A stretch of 64,000 nucleotides of DNA from Pseudomonadales bacterium. GTDB lineage: Bacteria; Pseudomonadota; Gammaproteobacteria; Pseudomonadales; Azotimanducaceae. The stretch covers positions 1,521,072-1,585,071 of the forward strand of contig JAEPOO010000001.1 of NCBI GenBank assembly GCA_017642855.1. The letters run 5' to 3'. Shown here one piece after another: positions 35,834-45,613 of this stretch (position 1 is the first letter of the stretch; every line of letters begins with the position of its first letter). Position numbers and translations under genes: made by a program. The notes under the pieces are model-generated. The model ran no database searches and was not told the origin of the DNA. It saw only the letters and a list, made by a program, of their open reading frames with translations.

Positions 35834-36805
35834 ATGCAACGGACCCTGTGTGTTGCACCCATGATGGGCTGCACAGACCGACACTGCCGCTACCTGTTTC
35901 GTCAGTTGTCAGCGAATGCACTACTTTACAGTGAGATGCTGACATCCGGGGCCTTGCTGCACGGCGATGCCGAGCGCTTGCTGGAGCACACTGGAGACGC
36001 ACCGGCTGTATTGCAATTGGGCGGCAGCAATCCCAGAGAACTGGCAGAAGCCGCGAAGCTTGTTGAGCAATTCGGATATCAGGAAGTGAACCTGAACTGC
36101 GGCTGTCCCAGTGACCGAGTCCAACAAGGCGGTATTGGTGCCTGCCTGATGGGAGACCCGTCACTGGTCGCTGAGTGTTACACCGCCATGTCCGAAGCCG
36201 TGAATATCCCGGTCACCATCAAATCCCGAATCGGCATCGACGACCAGGACGATTACCCATTCTTCTCAGATTTTGTCCGGCACATTTATGATGCTGGATG
36301 CAGACACTTTCAGGTTCATGCTCGTAAGGCTGTGTTATCAGGACTTAGCCCAAAAGAGAATCGGGAGATTCCCCCATTGAAGTACGACTACGTCAGGCAG
36401 ATACAAGCCGAGTTCCCAGATACGGAGTTTGTTTTGAACGGCGGCATCAAAACTGTCGAAGAGGTTGTCCAACTTCTGCAACACTTTCCTGGCGTTATGC
36501 TTGGACGAGCGCCCTATCATAACCCTTATCTACTGGCAGAGCTGGAATCGGCTATTTTCAAAACAAAACCAGTCGATCGCATCACCGCATTGGCTGCTTA
36601 CCGGGACTACATGATTGAACAGGAAGCAAAAGGCACCCATGTAAAACACATGGCTAAACATCTACTGGGCCTGTTTACCGGCATTCCGGGAGCCAGAGCT
36701 TTCAGACGGCATCTCAGCACCCACATGTACAGGGACGACGCCAAAGTCTCGGTGGTCGATGACGCTGTCGACCTGCTGCAACAACCTTTGAGTGACGTTT
36801 CATGA
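35834..36805 (+). CDS. dusA: tRNA-dihydrouridine(20/20a) synthase
   Basis: A 323-residue FMN-dependent TIM-barrel enzyme that reduces U20/U20a in the tRNA D loop. It has the N-terminal VAPMMGCTDRHCRYLFR, the catalytic Cys in NLNCGCPSDRVQQGGIGACLM, HARKAVLSGLSPKENR (the DusA signature) and GGIKTVEE...VMLGRAPYHNPYLLAE. Start at the ATG at 35834. It overlaps the next gene by 4 nt (ATGA). Confidence 0.97.
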   Translation: MQRTLCVAPMMGCTDRHCRYLFRQLSANALLYSEMLTSGALLHGDAERLLEHTGDAPAVLQLGGSNPRELAEAAKLVEQFGYQEVNLNCGCPSDRVQQGGIGACLMGDPSLVAECYTAMSEAVNIPVTIKSRIGIDDQDDYPFFSDFVRHIYDAGCRHFQVHARKAVLSGLSPKENREIPPLKYDYVRQIQAEFPDTEFVLNGGIKTVEEVVQLLQHFPGVMLGRAPYHNPYLLAELESAIFKTKPVDRITALAAYRDYMIEQEAKGTHVKHMAKHLLGLFTGIPGARAFRRHLSTHMYRDDAKVSVVDDAVDLLQQPLSDVS

Positions 36806-37251
36806 TTGATCGGTTGTTTGATTTCTTTGAGCACCTCATCAGTGACGAGATTCCGGAGGAGGATGCGGCGGAAGCCATAGCGCTCGCCGCGGCTTCACTC
36901 ATGATGGAAGTTGCTCGCTCTGACAACGACAAGCAGGAGATCGAGCTTAAGAAGATTGGGGCAATTCTCCGAGACAACTTTTCCGTCAATCCATCAACTG
37001 TGAATGCACTTTTGGCATCCGCCAGTGACAGGGTTGAAGCAGCACATGATCTCTATCAGTTCACACAGCTTATCAACGACAACTACTCTTATCAGGACAA
37101 AGAAGCTCTGATTCTGTCTATGTGGGAAGTCGCCTATGCCGATGGACGCATTGAGGCGATTGAGGATCACATCATCAGACGAGTGGCGGGTCTCGTGCAC
37201 ATCGCCCACGCGGACTTCATCAGGTTAAAAATTCAGGCGAGAGAGACCTAG
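36802..37251 (+). CDS. TerB-like (DjlA N-terminal type) protein
   Basis: A 149-residue helical TerB-fold protein. It has LAAASLMMEVARSDNDKQEIELKKIGAIL and its mirror repeat LILSMWEVAYADGRIEAIEDHIIRRVAGLVHI, with the acidic D-G-x-I-x-x-x-E metal-binding pattern. Function is unknown; members occur in tellurite-resistance and membrane stress loci, but tellurite resistance should not be assumed. It is translationally coupled to dusA and overlaps the STAS gene tail to tail. Confidence 0.87.
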   Translation: MIDRLFDFFEHLISDEIPEEDAAEAIALAAASLMMEVARSDNDKQEIELKKIGAILRDNFSVNPSTVNALLASASDRVEAAHDLYQFTQLINDNYSYQDKEALILSMWEVAYADGRIEAIEDHIIRRVAGLVHIAHADFIRLKIQARET

Positions 37252-37763
37252 CTGATGGCTCGCTTCGTCGTTTTTGAGGTCGATCCTTCTTCAGACTCTA
37301 GCGCTTCAACCAGTTCATGAAACTTATCGAAGTTTTCGTCGTTTAGTCCCATCAGGGTTTTGTGCGCATCCAGTACCTGATCGCGCATGGCCTCTTCGCT
37401 ACAAATCTCAACAGGCAATTCATTCAGATCAGATTTCTCATCAAACAGTTCACTACTGATTACGCAAACCTGTTCCATCGCCATACTCTTCAGTACGCGA
37501 GTAATGTTCTCACGGGGAGAGACGATGCTGGTCGCCGAATTGAACTTTTCACGGGTACAGATGGCGATCTTTGCGATCAGACCGAGTGCGGTACTATCGA
37601 CGGTGTCGGTTTCTGAAAGATCAATGATCATACCACTGAAGGTTGGACAGGCTTCTAGTGTGGAAAGATAAGATGAAATAGTAGGACCGAGGGAAAGCCT
37701 GACGTCGCCGACAAATTTCAGCACGTGCACACCATCTCGCTCTGCAAATAAAACACTACCCAT
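37248..37763 (-). CDS. STAS-domain anti-sigma-factor-antagonist-like protein
   Basis: A 171-residue protein. Residues about 1-100 are a STAS domain, with the conserved loop LSETDTVDSTALGL, whose Ser/Thr after Asp is the residue phosphorylated in SpoIIAA-like switches. Residues about 105-171 form an acidic tail not typical of the minimal family. I start at the ATG at 37763, with GGGAT upstream, 4 nt after the PP2C gene. The neighbour is presumably the phosphatase that dephosphorylates this protein. This resembles the HsbR-HsbA and CrsR-CrsA pairs of Pseudomonas and Shewanella, which control sigma or anti-sigma factors. Confidence 0.88.
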   Translation of the reverse strand: MGSVLFAERDGVHVLKFVGDVRLSLGPTISSYLSTLEACPTFSGMIIDLSETDTVDSTALGLIAKIAICTREKFNSATSIVSPRENITRVLKSMAMEQVCVISSELFDEKSDLNELPVEICSEEAMRDQVLDAHKTLMGLNDENFDKFHELVEALESEEGSTSKTTKRAIS

Positions 37764-37767
37764 ACAA

Positions 37768-38937
37768 CTATCCCGGCCGGCCAGCGCTCGCCACGGTGAA
37801 AACAGCAATATCATCAGGGATTGAGCTGGCCATGAGGACCCCTAAATCATCCACCAGTTCGTCAATCAGTTGGATGGGGTCCTCTTGATGCTTGTGCAAT
37901 TCTACCACTGAAAGCAGGTGCTCTTCCTTCGCTTCAAGCGTTGCCTGGGGCAAAATTTCGAACACTCCGTCGGAAAACATCACAATGGCGTACCGATCAG
38001 GAAGTGCTACCTGATAAGGCTCATATTGTGGCTCCGCGTAAAGACCAAGCGGTTGCCCCCCTATTTCAAGAAACTCTGCGCCTCCCGAATGACAAAGTAT
38101 TGTCCCCGGAAAGTGGGCTGCGTTACTGTACTCCAGCAAATGATTTTCCTGATCGATAATGCCAAAAAACATCGTGACATGTTGCTCCAAGTGCCACTGC
38201 AAAAGTTCAGCATTTATCCAGGCCAGGATCTCTGCGGTCGACATGAATCGCTGAAAGTCATCCAGCAGTCTCCGAGACAAACTCTTGAGAAGCACCGTGA
38301 TAAAAGCACTGGATGCACCGTGTCCAGATACATCTGCTATGTAGAACGCAACACGACCATCAAACAATTCGAAGTAATCAATGAAGTCGCCACTCATGAT
38401 CAACGAGGGATAAAGTTGATGATTGAAGCTAATACCCTGAAGCGACGTCGGTGACTCGGGAAGCATTGCCTGCTGAACACGAAATCCTGATTTCTGGTCA
38501 TGCTCAAGTTGTTTAAATCGAGTTCGAGCTTCTTCCGAAGCCTCTGCCAGGAGTTCGTTCGTCCTGCTGTCCAAATTCTGTTGAACGACAAAGGGCAGCA
38601 ATTCGCGCTGCGGACCAACGTAATAAATGTAATCCGAGGCTCCCGCTTCAATGTGCTCACGCATCGCCTCTTCCGAAGGGTCTGTCGCTACCATCACGAT
38701 GGGCACTAAGGGAAACTGACGATGAATCTTGCTGATAAGCAGCAGGGAGGACAGACCTGATTGTTTTGTTAGAAGAATCAGGTCAGGGACGCAGGCCCTG
38801 ATGACAGAAATCGCGTTGGTGTAATCAACGATGTCAATTTGGGGGAAACCGTTTTCCGCAAGCCGGAGTTTCATCTCTTCGGCCTTCGAATAAGCGGATA
38901 CGATTAGCAACTTTTTCAAGCGTCCCAGAGCCCCCAA
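37768..38937 (-). CDS. PP2C/SpoIIE-type phosphatase with degenerate receiver domain
   Basis: A 389-residue protein. Residues about 8-120 form a receiver-like domain, about 125-165 a coiled linker, and about 165-385 a PPM phosphatase (GDFIDYFELFDGRVAFYIADVSGHG, MFSDGVFE, DDIAVFT) with the metal-binding aspartates in place. The receiver has lost its key residues: the acidic pair reads IVSAY, the phosphoacceptor position reads LILLT, and the lysine of the KP motif is replaced (DYIYYVGP). It should therefore not be phosphorylated in the normal way. The start is a TTG at 38937; a TTG at 38919 (MKKLLIV) is a good alternative. It probably dephosphorylates the STAS protein encoded 4 nt downstream. 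Confidence 0.9.
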   Translation of the reverse strand: MGALGRLKKLLIVSAYSKAEEMKLRLAENGFPQIDIVDYTNAISVIRACVPDLILLTKQSGLSSLLLISKIHRQFPLVPIVMVATDPSEEAMREHIEAGASDYIYYVGPQRELLPFVVQQNLDSRTNELLAEASEEARTRFKQLEHDQKSGFRVQQAMLPESPTSLQGISFNHQLYPSLIMSGDFIDYFELFDGRVAFYIADVSGHGASSAFITVLLKSLSRRLLDDFQRFMSTAEILAWINAELLQWHLEQHVTMFFGIIDQENHLLEYSNAAHFPGTILCHSGGAEFLEIGGQPLGLYAEPQYEPYQVALPDRYAIVMFSDGVFEILPQATLEAKEEHLLSVVELHKHQEDPIQLIDELVDDLGVLMASSIPDDIAVFTVASAGRPG

Positions 38938-38966
38938 CTCAAGGAAACGGGGAAGATTTTACTCCG

Positions 38967-39647
38967 CTAAAACTCGTCGTCAAACGGATCTTCTATCTCA
39001 CCATCTTTTTCCTGAAACTCTCTTCGCTGCAAATAGGCGTCGCGGAAGAAGATATATCGGTCTCCGAAGACCACCGAATCGGCTGCAAGCAGCTGTGACC
39101 GGGTATGCAGGACACTGAACCCGAACAACGAGTTTCGATGGTTCACAGGATAATAGTAACGGAGCGGGTCAAGTCTTGAATCTACCGACCTGCTGAAAAC
39201 ATCTCGCACTGTGGTAGGACCCAGGAATGGGAGAACTATGTAAGGTCCCCTAGGCACACCCCATACCGCGAGTGTCTGACCGAAGTCTTCATCACTGGCC
39301 CGGAGCCCCATTCTTGTGGCAGGATCGAAAAGCCCACCAATACCAATCGTCGTATTGATCAGAACCCTTGAGACATCGTTGCCCGCCTGTTTCGGCTTGC
39401 CCTGCAGCAAGTTGTTCAGGCCATTGCCGACCTCGACCAGGTTGCCGAAGAAATTGCTGACCAGCCGCTTTCCCGGATTCGGCATAACTTTGTCATAACC
39501 GACAGCGATGGGACGGATCAGCTTCGCATCAGCAAAGTCATTGAAGTTTTGAATTTTACGATTTACCCCTTCATAGGGGTCTTCATTCGCAAAGCAGGAA
39601 ACCGAAAAAAGCTGAAACGCAATCAGCAGGCATAGCCCCCTGATCAT
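38967..39647 (-). CDS. mlaA: MlaA-family outer-membrane lipid asymmetry protein
   Basis: A 226-residue VacJ/MlaA protein that removes misplaced phospholipids from the outer leaflet of the outer membrane. It has an export signal (1-20), the family opening NEDPYEGVNRKIQNFND, FFGNLVEVGNGLNNLLQGK, INTTIGIGGLFDPAT, ASDEDFGQTLAVWGV and PYIVLPFLGPTT. The lipobox is marginal (FSVSC), so lipidation is uncertain. It overlaps hrpA by 4 nt. No mlaBCDEF genes are in the window. Confidence 0.95.
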   Translation of the reverse strand: MIRGLCLLIAFQLFSVSCFANEDPYEGVNRKIQNFNDFADAKLIRPIAVGYDKVMPNPGKRLVSNFFGNLVEVGNGLNNLLQGKPKQAGNDVSRVLINTTIGIGGLFDPATRMGLRASDEDFGQTLAVWGVPRGPYIVLPFLGPTTVRDVFSRSVDSRLDPLRYYYPVNHRNSLFGFSVLHTRSQLLAADSVVFGDRYIFFRDAYLQRREFQEKDGEIEDPFDDEF

Positions 39648-42600
39648 GAACGTTTACCCATGACAGCTTCCCACTCCTTTGCCAGTCGTTTTTCCGATAC
39701 CGGCATATTAGTCCCGATTGATTGGGCAAACAAAGAGATTCGGTACTCCTCCAGCATCCATCGGAACTTACCAAGATGCATTCGCTCCTCCGGCGGAATC
39801 GATTCGTATCGCGCCCACCAGCCACGAACCAGCTTAATGGCTTCATGATCCTTCGACACGTTGCCACCCAGTTTCTCAAGCCGATGATGAATCCCGCGAA
39901 AGTATCTTGGATATTGCCTGAGATACTCAAATGGTACACCTCGGGGAAATCCCGCAGGCATAAGCCGACTTAGCTGAAAAGACACATCATCGACAGTTTC
40001 AGGAATCGAAAGCTTCTTAAGCTGGTCATCCAGCGACATACCCTGCTGTAGGACCTGTGCGACAACTCTGGAAATCAACTCGAGGTGCTCAAACAGAGCA
40101 CTCTTCTTCTGCAGCCGTTCTTCGAACGCTGACTTCGATCTCGGTAAAGTCTGTCCTTCGATAAAGGTCGCCACAAATGCCGCACTCACCAATCCTTCAA
40201 TCAGCTCCGCCCGACTACCTCGAGTCGCATAGTAGAGAGAGAACTTTTCAAAATCAGGAATATTCTTGGAGAGATACTTCCACTGGTCTTTAAGCCGAAA
40301 ACTGAGGAACCTGAGCAACCCGTCTCTGGAGAGACGCTCAGCTTTTTCACGGTGTTCAACCAACTCAATCGCAACGGAATCTAATTCATCAATCAGCGTT
40401 GGATACATGGTGACTTGTACGCCACCCTCCTTGATCTGGACCTGCTCTGGCAATTCCTCAAAGGACCAATCCGTGAGACCGGTCCGTTCAAGACGATGAT
40501 CTTTTCGGGATTGAAGACGTTCGGTCACCTGAGTGCCAAGTTCCGTCACCAGGGATTCTAGGTCACGACCGGCTGCGATCAGCTTACCTTTGTCATCGAT
40601 CACCCTCACGTTCAGCGTTAAATGTTTGTCCAGCGTTTCTGGTTGAAAGTCAGAGGCGCTGACTTTTACACCACTGAGCCGGAACAATCGATCAGCAAGG
40701 GCATCGGTAATGGATTTACCCTGGTAATCAAAATCTTCGAGCACTCGTGCCACATACTCAGGAGCTGGAACAAAGTTTTTCCTGACGGACTTGGGCAGCG
40801 ATTTGATCAGGGCAAGGCACTTTTCCTCGAGCAACCCAGGCACAATCCAATCAAGCTGACTCCGAGGAACCTGGTTAAGCAGCACCAATGGCACGTCGAC
40901 GCTGACACCATCGTCCTTGGTACCTGGATCAAACTTGTATTTGAGCGGTAAACTCGCGTTGCCCACCTCCAGTTTGTTTGGATATAGCAGGTCCGATAGC
41001 TCCGCTTCCCTTCGCATGAGCTCCTGGCTCGAAAGCTCAAGGGCCTTTGCGTTTGCGTTAGATGCGTTCGCGAAGTTCCTGAGATCCAGCTCACTGCAGA
41101 TGTCTCTCGGCAATACCTGATCGTAGAAATCAAACAGCGCCCGATTTTCGATGAGAATGTCGCGACGACGCGCTTTAGACTCAAGCTTTTCGATATCTCG
41201 GATCAATCGCCTGTTGTGCTGATAGAATTTCAAACGCGACCGGAGATTGCCTTCCACAAGTGCTTTTTCGATAAATAACTCACGAGCGTTTGCGAGATCA
41301 ACCGCGCCATAGTCCACCATGCGGTTCGCGATAATCACAATGCCGTAGAGTGTCACCTCTTCTCTGGCCATCACCTGACCGCGTTCGGCATCAAACACCG
41401 GGTCGTGGTATGAGCGCACCACAAGATGACCAGCAATCGGCTCAATCCAGCGACTTTCGATTTCAGCAACATTGCGGGCAAACAAACGACTGGTTTCAAC
41501 CAGTTCGGAACTCATAATCCACTTGGGTTTTCTGCTGAACTGGGATGAACCTGGAAAAATAAACTGCTTTCGGTTGCGAGCACCCTGGTAATCATGCTCA
41601 CCGGCTTTCAGCGACACGTGACCTAGAAGCCCCGTTAGTAGCGATCGATGGACGACACTGTATTCAGCTTCCTGCTTGTTGACCTTCAGAGCCTGTTCGC
41701 GACAAATCAGAAGAAGCTGGCGATGCATCTCCCGCCATTCGCGCATTCGAGGATAGGACAGATAATTTTCACGGCAGTACTTTCTGAGCTGATTGGTGCC
41801 CAGGACCTGACGCTTTTCTTCCCATGTGTTCCATAAGGACACCAGGGCCAGGAAATCAGATTTTTCGTGCCAGTATTTCTTGTGGCTTTCATCTGCCGCC
41901 TGCTGATGATCGAAAGGGCGTTCACGAGGGTCCTGTATCGTCAGCGCGCTGGTGATGACCAGCAGCTCGTTTAAGGCACCCCACTGACTGGCTGCCATCA
42001 GCATGCGAGCGAACCTCAGATCAATGGGAAAGCGTGCCAGTTGCTTACCCAGCTTGGAGATGTGCCGTTTTCTGTCAACAGCCCCGAGCTCAAACAATAA
42101 AGCGAATCCGTCATTGACCTGTTTCTGGTTTGGGCGCTCGATAAACGGAAATCGATCGATATCGCCCAGCTTCAGTTGCAACATCTGCAAAATGACCGAA
42201 GCAAGGTTCGTCCGGAGGATCTCAGGTTCCGTAAACTCGGTGCGCTCAGCAAAGTTTTCCTCGCTGTAAAGCCTGAAGCAGACCCCCTCGCTGATTCGAC
42301 CGCACCGACCCATTCGCTGATTGGCGCTCGCCTGAGAAACCGGCTCAACCGGCAGCTGCTGTACTTTGGAGCGAAAGCTGTAACGTGAAACACGTGCAAG
42401 ACCAGGATCAATCACGTAGCGAATACCCGGGACCGTAAGTGATGTTTCAGCCACGTTGGTAGCCAGAACCACGCGGCGACGGTGGCCGGGCGCGAACACT
42501 TTGTTCTGGTCCGCCACACTCAGTCTTGAATAGAGCGGAAGAATCTCCAGGTCAGCGGGACCTTTACGCTTGATCTCCCGTGCCGTTTCTCGAATCTCGC

Positions 42601-43471
42601 GCTCTCCCGGCAGAAAAATCAGCACATCTCCTTTCGCCATGCCATCAATCTCGCCCAACACATCAAGAATCGCGCGAGCGATCGGTTCGTCATCCTCAAT
42701 GTCTTCAAGCGGGCGGTAACGAATCTCTACAGGATAAGTACGCCCACTGACTTCAACCACAGGCGCATGGCTGAAGTGTTTCGAGAATCGTTCAACATCG
42801 ATGGTCGCGGACGTAATAATGACTTTGAGATCGGGACGTTTCGGAAGGATTCGTTTGATATAGCCCAAAAGGAAATCAATATTCAGGCTGCGTTCGTGGG
42901 CCTCATCGATGATCAGTGTGTCATAACGCTCAAGGAATCGATCATGCTGAGTTTCAGCGAGCAAAACCCCGTCCGTCATCACCTTGATCAAGGTATCGTC
43001 GACAGTTTCATCCTGGAATCGAACCTGATAACCCACCTGTTTTCCTAGAGAAACGTCCAGCTCTTCCGCCAGACGATTGGCAATGGTTCTGGCAGCCACC
43101 CTTCTTGGTTGCGTGTGGCCTATGGTTCCAAAAATTCCGCGCCCCGCCTCAAGACACACTTTGGGCAACTGAGTCGTTTTCCCCGAGCCGGTTTCACCGG
43201 CAACAATAACCACCTGATGTTCCTCCATCGCTGCTCGAATATCATCAACCCTGCCGGATACAGGCAGTGCCTCAGGGTAGGAAACGGTGGGGACTTTCGA
43301 CTGGCGACGCGCCACAAGGTCACGGGATTTCCCGATCGCTTTGAAAAGTTTCGCGCGTTCATTCTTTTTCTTGATATCACGGCGCATGCGGAAGCGATCG
43401 GCGAGCATGCACTCGTCGATCTGAACTTCGAGTTCCCTGTAGGAAGGGATCGCGTTAGAAGAACCGGCCAT
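39644..43471 (-). CDS. hrpA: ATP-dependent RNA helicase HrpA
   Basis: A 1,275-residue DEAH-box helicase, close to E. coli HrpA (1,300). Walker A is GETGSGKTT (about 93-101), the DEAH motif IIDEAHERS, motif III TSATI, motif VI QRMGRCGR; a ratchet/OB region and the long HrpA C-terminal domain follow. It is implicated in RNA metabolism and ribosome rescue in other bacteria. It follows the VWA gene by 17 bp and overlaps mlaA by 4 nt, so it lies inside a long minus-strand cluster. Confidence 0.97.
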   Translation of the reverse strand: MAGSSNAIPSYRELEVQIDECMLADRFRMRRDIKKKNERAKLFKAIGKSRDLVARRQSKVPTVSYPEALPVSGRVDDIRAAMEEHQVVIVAGETGSGKTTQLPKVCLEAGRGIFGTIGHTQPRRVAARTIANRLAEELDVSLGKQVGYQVRFQDETVDDTLIKVMTDGVLLAETQHDRFLERYDTLIIDEAHERSLNIDFLLGYIKRILPKRPDLKVIITSATIDVERFSKHFSHAPVVEVSGRTYPVEIRYRPLEDIEDDEPIARAILDVLGEIDGMAKGDVLIFLPGEREIRETAREIKRKGPADLEILPLYSRLSVADQNKVFAPGHRRRVVLATNVAETSLTVPGIRYVIDPGLARVSRYSFRSKVQQLPVEPVSQASANQRMGRCGRISEGVCFRLYSEENFAERTEFTEPEILRTNLASVILQMLQLKLGDIDRFPFIERPNQKQVNDGFALLFELGAVDRKRHISKLGKQLARFPIDLRFARMLMAASQWGALNELLVITSALTIQDPRERPFDHQQAADESHKKYWHEKSDFLALVSLWNTWEEKRQVLGTNQLRKYCRENYLSYPRMREWREMHRQLLLICREQALKVNKQEAEYSVVHRSLLTGLLGHVSLKAGEHDYQGARNRKQFIFPGSSQFSRKPKWIMSSELVETSRLFARNVAEIESRWIEPIAGHLVVRSYHDPVFDAERGQVMAREEVTLYGIVIIANRMVDYGAVDLANARELFIEKALVEGNLRSRLKFYQHNRRLIRDIEKLESKARRRDILIENRALFDFYDQVLPRDICSELDLRNFANASNANAKALELSSQELMRREAELSDLLYPNKLEVGNASLPLKYKFDPGTKDDGVSVDVPLVLLNQVPRSQLDWIVPGLLEEKCLALIKSLPKSVRKNFVPAPEYVARVLEDFDYQGKSITDALADRLFRLSGVKVSASDFQPETLDKHLTLNVRVIDDKGKLIAAGRDLESLVTELGTQVTERLQSRKDHRLERTGLTDWSFEELPEQVQIKEGGVQVTMYPTLIDELDSVAIELVEHREKAERLSRDGLLRFLSFRLKDQWKYLSKNIPDFEKFSLYYATRGSRAELIEGLVSAAFVATFIEGQTLPRSKSAFEERLQKKSALFEHLELISRVVAQVLQQGMSLDDQLKKLSIPETVDDVSFQLSRLMPAGFPRGVPFEYLRQYPRYFRGIHHRLEKLGGNVSKDHEAIKLVRGWWARYESIPPEERMHLGKFRWMLEEYRISLFAQSIGTNMPVSEKRLAKEWEAVMGKRS

Positions 43472-43488
43472 GGACCGGAAGCCTCCGC

Positions 43489-44640
43489 TTATTTGGACAG
43501 GTGGTTCATGCCCTCTTCGATACCATGAATGGTCAGAGGGTACATCTGATCTTCAACCAGTTTCTGAATCAATGACACAGAAGTTGAGTATTCCCAGGTG
43601 TCCTGAGGTGTCGGGTTAATCCAGATGCACTTGTCAAAGGTGTCGAGAAAACGCTGCATCCAGATCGCACCGGCTTCTTCATTCCAGTGTTCTACAGAGC
43701 CACCGGCATGGGTTATCTCATAGGGCGCCATCGTTGCGTCGCCAACAAAAATAACCTTGTAGTCATGTGTGTACTTGTGCAGCAGGTCAAAGGTATCGAT
43801 CCGCTCATTCATTCGCCGGTTATGTTCTTTCCAGACACCGTCATAAATGAAATTGTGGAAGTAATAAGTTTCCAGGTGCTTAAACTCTGAGCGAGCCGCC
43901 GAGAAGAGTTCTTCACAGACTTTCACGTGGGCATCCATCGATCCGCCATTGTCAAGGAACAGAAGAACCTTAACGGTATTACGTCGCTCCGGGCGCATGA
44001 TGATGTCCAAAAGACCACCGCTTTTCGCGGTCTTTGAGATCGTATTGTCGATATCGAATTCGTCTTCAGCGCCCTGCCGAGCCAGCTTGCGCAGACGACG
44101 CAATGAGATTTTCAGTCCTCGAGTACCAAGCTCAACGTTGTCATCGTAAGCCTTGTAGTCGCGCTTGTCCCATTGACGCTTACCGCGACGTTTCTTACCT
44201 TTGCGATCTTCGCCTTCCTTGCCTCGACCGTTTTCGCCTTTACCTTCTTTATCCTTCTCTTTGCCCTCACCACGCGCGGCTTCTTCAACCTCGCGTTTAA
44301 AGGCTTCAATCAGTTTTTCCAGGCCACCAAGTGACTTGATCTTTTCAAGTTCTTCAGGCGACAGACTCTTCTCGAACTCACGACGCAGATATTCATCAGG
44401 AATCAGGGACGCCAGGAGACTGGACAGATCATCCAGCCCTTTGAAATAGGCGGAAAAGGCACGATCGAATTTGTCGTAATGACGTTCATCTTTAACCAGC
44501 GCCATACGCGACAGGTAATAGAACTCATCGATATCAGCGTAGACCAGTCTCGCTTTCAGAATCTCAAGCAGGTGCAGCAGTTCCGTAATGGATACGGGAA
44601 TTCGCTCCTTTTTGAGTGTGAAAAAAAAGTTAATCAGCAT
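43489..44640 (-). CDS. VWA/CoxE-like protein
   Basis: A 383-residue protein. The N-terminal helical part (1-120) is followed by a Lys/Glu/Gly-rich low-complexity linker (about 120-170) and a C-terminal VWA domain with MIDAS-like DNGGSMD. The first serine of DxSxS is glycine, as in this COG3825 subgroup. VWA proteins of this kind work with MoxR AAA+ ATPases as chaperone-like or metal-insertion pairs. The moxR gene ends 9 bp upstream, so they form a pair; the client protein is unknown. Confidence 0.92.
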   Translation of the reverse strand: MLINFFFTLKKERIPVSITELLHLLEILKARLVYADIDEFYYLSRMALVKDERHYDKFDRAFSAYFKGLDDLSSLLASLIPDEYLRREFEKSLSPEELEKIKSLGGLEKLIEAFKREVEEAARGEGKEKDKEGKGENGRGKEGEDRKGKKRRGKRQWDKRDYKAYDDNVELGTRGLKISLRRLRKLARQGAEDEFDIDNTISKTAKSGGLLDIIMRPERRNTVKVLLFLDNGGSMDAHVKVCEELFSAARSEFKHLETYYFHNFIYDGVWKEHNRRMNERIDTFDLLHKYTHDYKVIFVGDATMAPYEITHAGGSVEHWNEEAGAIWMQRFLDTFDKCIWINPTPQDTWEYSTSVSLIQKLVEDQMYPLTIHGIEEGMNHLSK

Positions 44641-44649
44641 GAGATTTCT

Positions 44650-45504
44650 CTACTGACCGCCACCACCTTGTCTGCGGTTCATGAATGCCAAACGCTCAAG
44701 AAGCTGAACGTCCTGTTCGTTTTTAACCAGCGCGCCATACAGAGGCGGGATCGCCTTGGATGTGTCGCGGTTCGTCAGGATCTCATCAGGGATATCGTCC
44801 GCCATGAGGAGCTTCAGCCAGTCGATCAGCTCAGAGGTAGAAGGCTTCTTCTTGAGCCCCGGAACTTTGCGTACGTCGAAGAAAATCTCCATGGCTTCTT
44901 TAACGAGGTCCTGCTTGATGTTGGGGTGGTGCACACCAACGATGTCCCCCATGGTGTCGCGGTCCGGGAACTGGATGTAGTGGAAGAAACAACGACGCAG
45001 GAACGCATCAGGCAGTTCTTTTTCGTTGTTGGATGTAATCACAACGATAGGACGATTCTTTGCTTTGATGGTTTCGCCGGTTTCGTAGACATGGAATTCC
45101 ATGCGGTCTAGTTCCAGGAGAAGGTCGTTGGGGAATTCGATGTCTGCTTTGTCGATTTCGTCGATCAGAAGAACAACTTTTTCGCCTTTCTCAAAAGCTT
45201 CCCAGAGCTTGCCCTTCTCAATGTAATTCTTAATGTCGTGTACACGATCATCGCCCAGTTGGGAATCACGCAGCCGAGATACCGCGTCGTACTCATAAAG
45301 ACCCTGTTGTGCTTTGGTTGTTGACTTGATGTGCCAGGGAATCAGTTCCATACCGAGAGAACTGGCAATCTCTTCTGCCAGCATGGTTTTACCGGTGCCG
45401 GGCTCCCCTTTAATCAGCAGGGGTCTTTCCAGTTCTACGGCAGCATTCACCGCCATCTGCAATTCGTCCGTGGCGATGTAAGTAGAGGTACTAGAGAATT
45501 TCAT
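44650..45504 (-). CDS. MoxR-family AAA+ ATPase
   Basis: A 284-residue AAA+ protein. Walker A is GEPGTGKT (about 36-43), Walker B VVLLIDEIDKAD, sensor 1 IVVITSNNEKELPDAFLRRC (arginine finger region), then the C-terminal lid. MoxR ATPases remodel or mature partner proteins together with VWA proteins; the partner gene is directly downstream. An SD-like TGGAAG precedes the ATG. It heads the moxR-VWA-hrpA-mlaA unit. Confidence 0.95.
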   Translation of the reverse strand: MKFSSTSTYIATDELQMAVNAAVELERPLLIKGEPGTGKTMLAEEIASSLGMELIPWHIKSTTKAQQGLYEYDAVSRLRDSQLGDDRVHDIKNYIEKGKLWEAFEKGEKVVLLIDEIDKADIEFPNDLLLELDRMEFHVYETGETIKAKNRPIVVITSNNEKELPDAFLRRCFFHYIQFPDRDTMGDIVGVHHPNIKQDLVKEAMEIFFDVRKVPGLKKKPSTSELIDWLKLLMADDIPDEILTNRDTSKAIPPLYGALVKNEQDVQLLERLAFMNRRQGGGGQ

Positions 45505-45613
45505 TCAGTCGACTTCCAGATGTGTAAAAGTCCGGCAATATAACGTCTGGCTATTAAATATGCCAGCGAGCTGAAGCAGCGATATATGGTGATGTCAGCG
45601 GTTTTGATGGCTG

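Noticed and set aside
36802..37251. Tellurite resistance function from TerB similarity
   Set aside because: Only the TerB fold is supported; no other ter genes are present, and TerB-like folds occur in many unrelated contexts.
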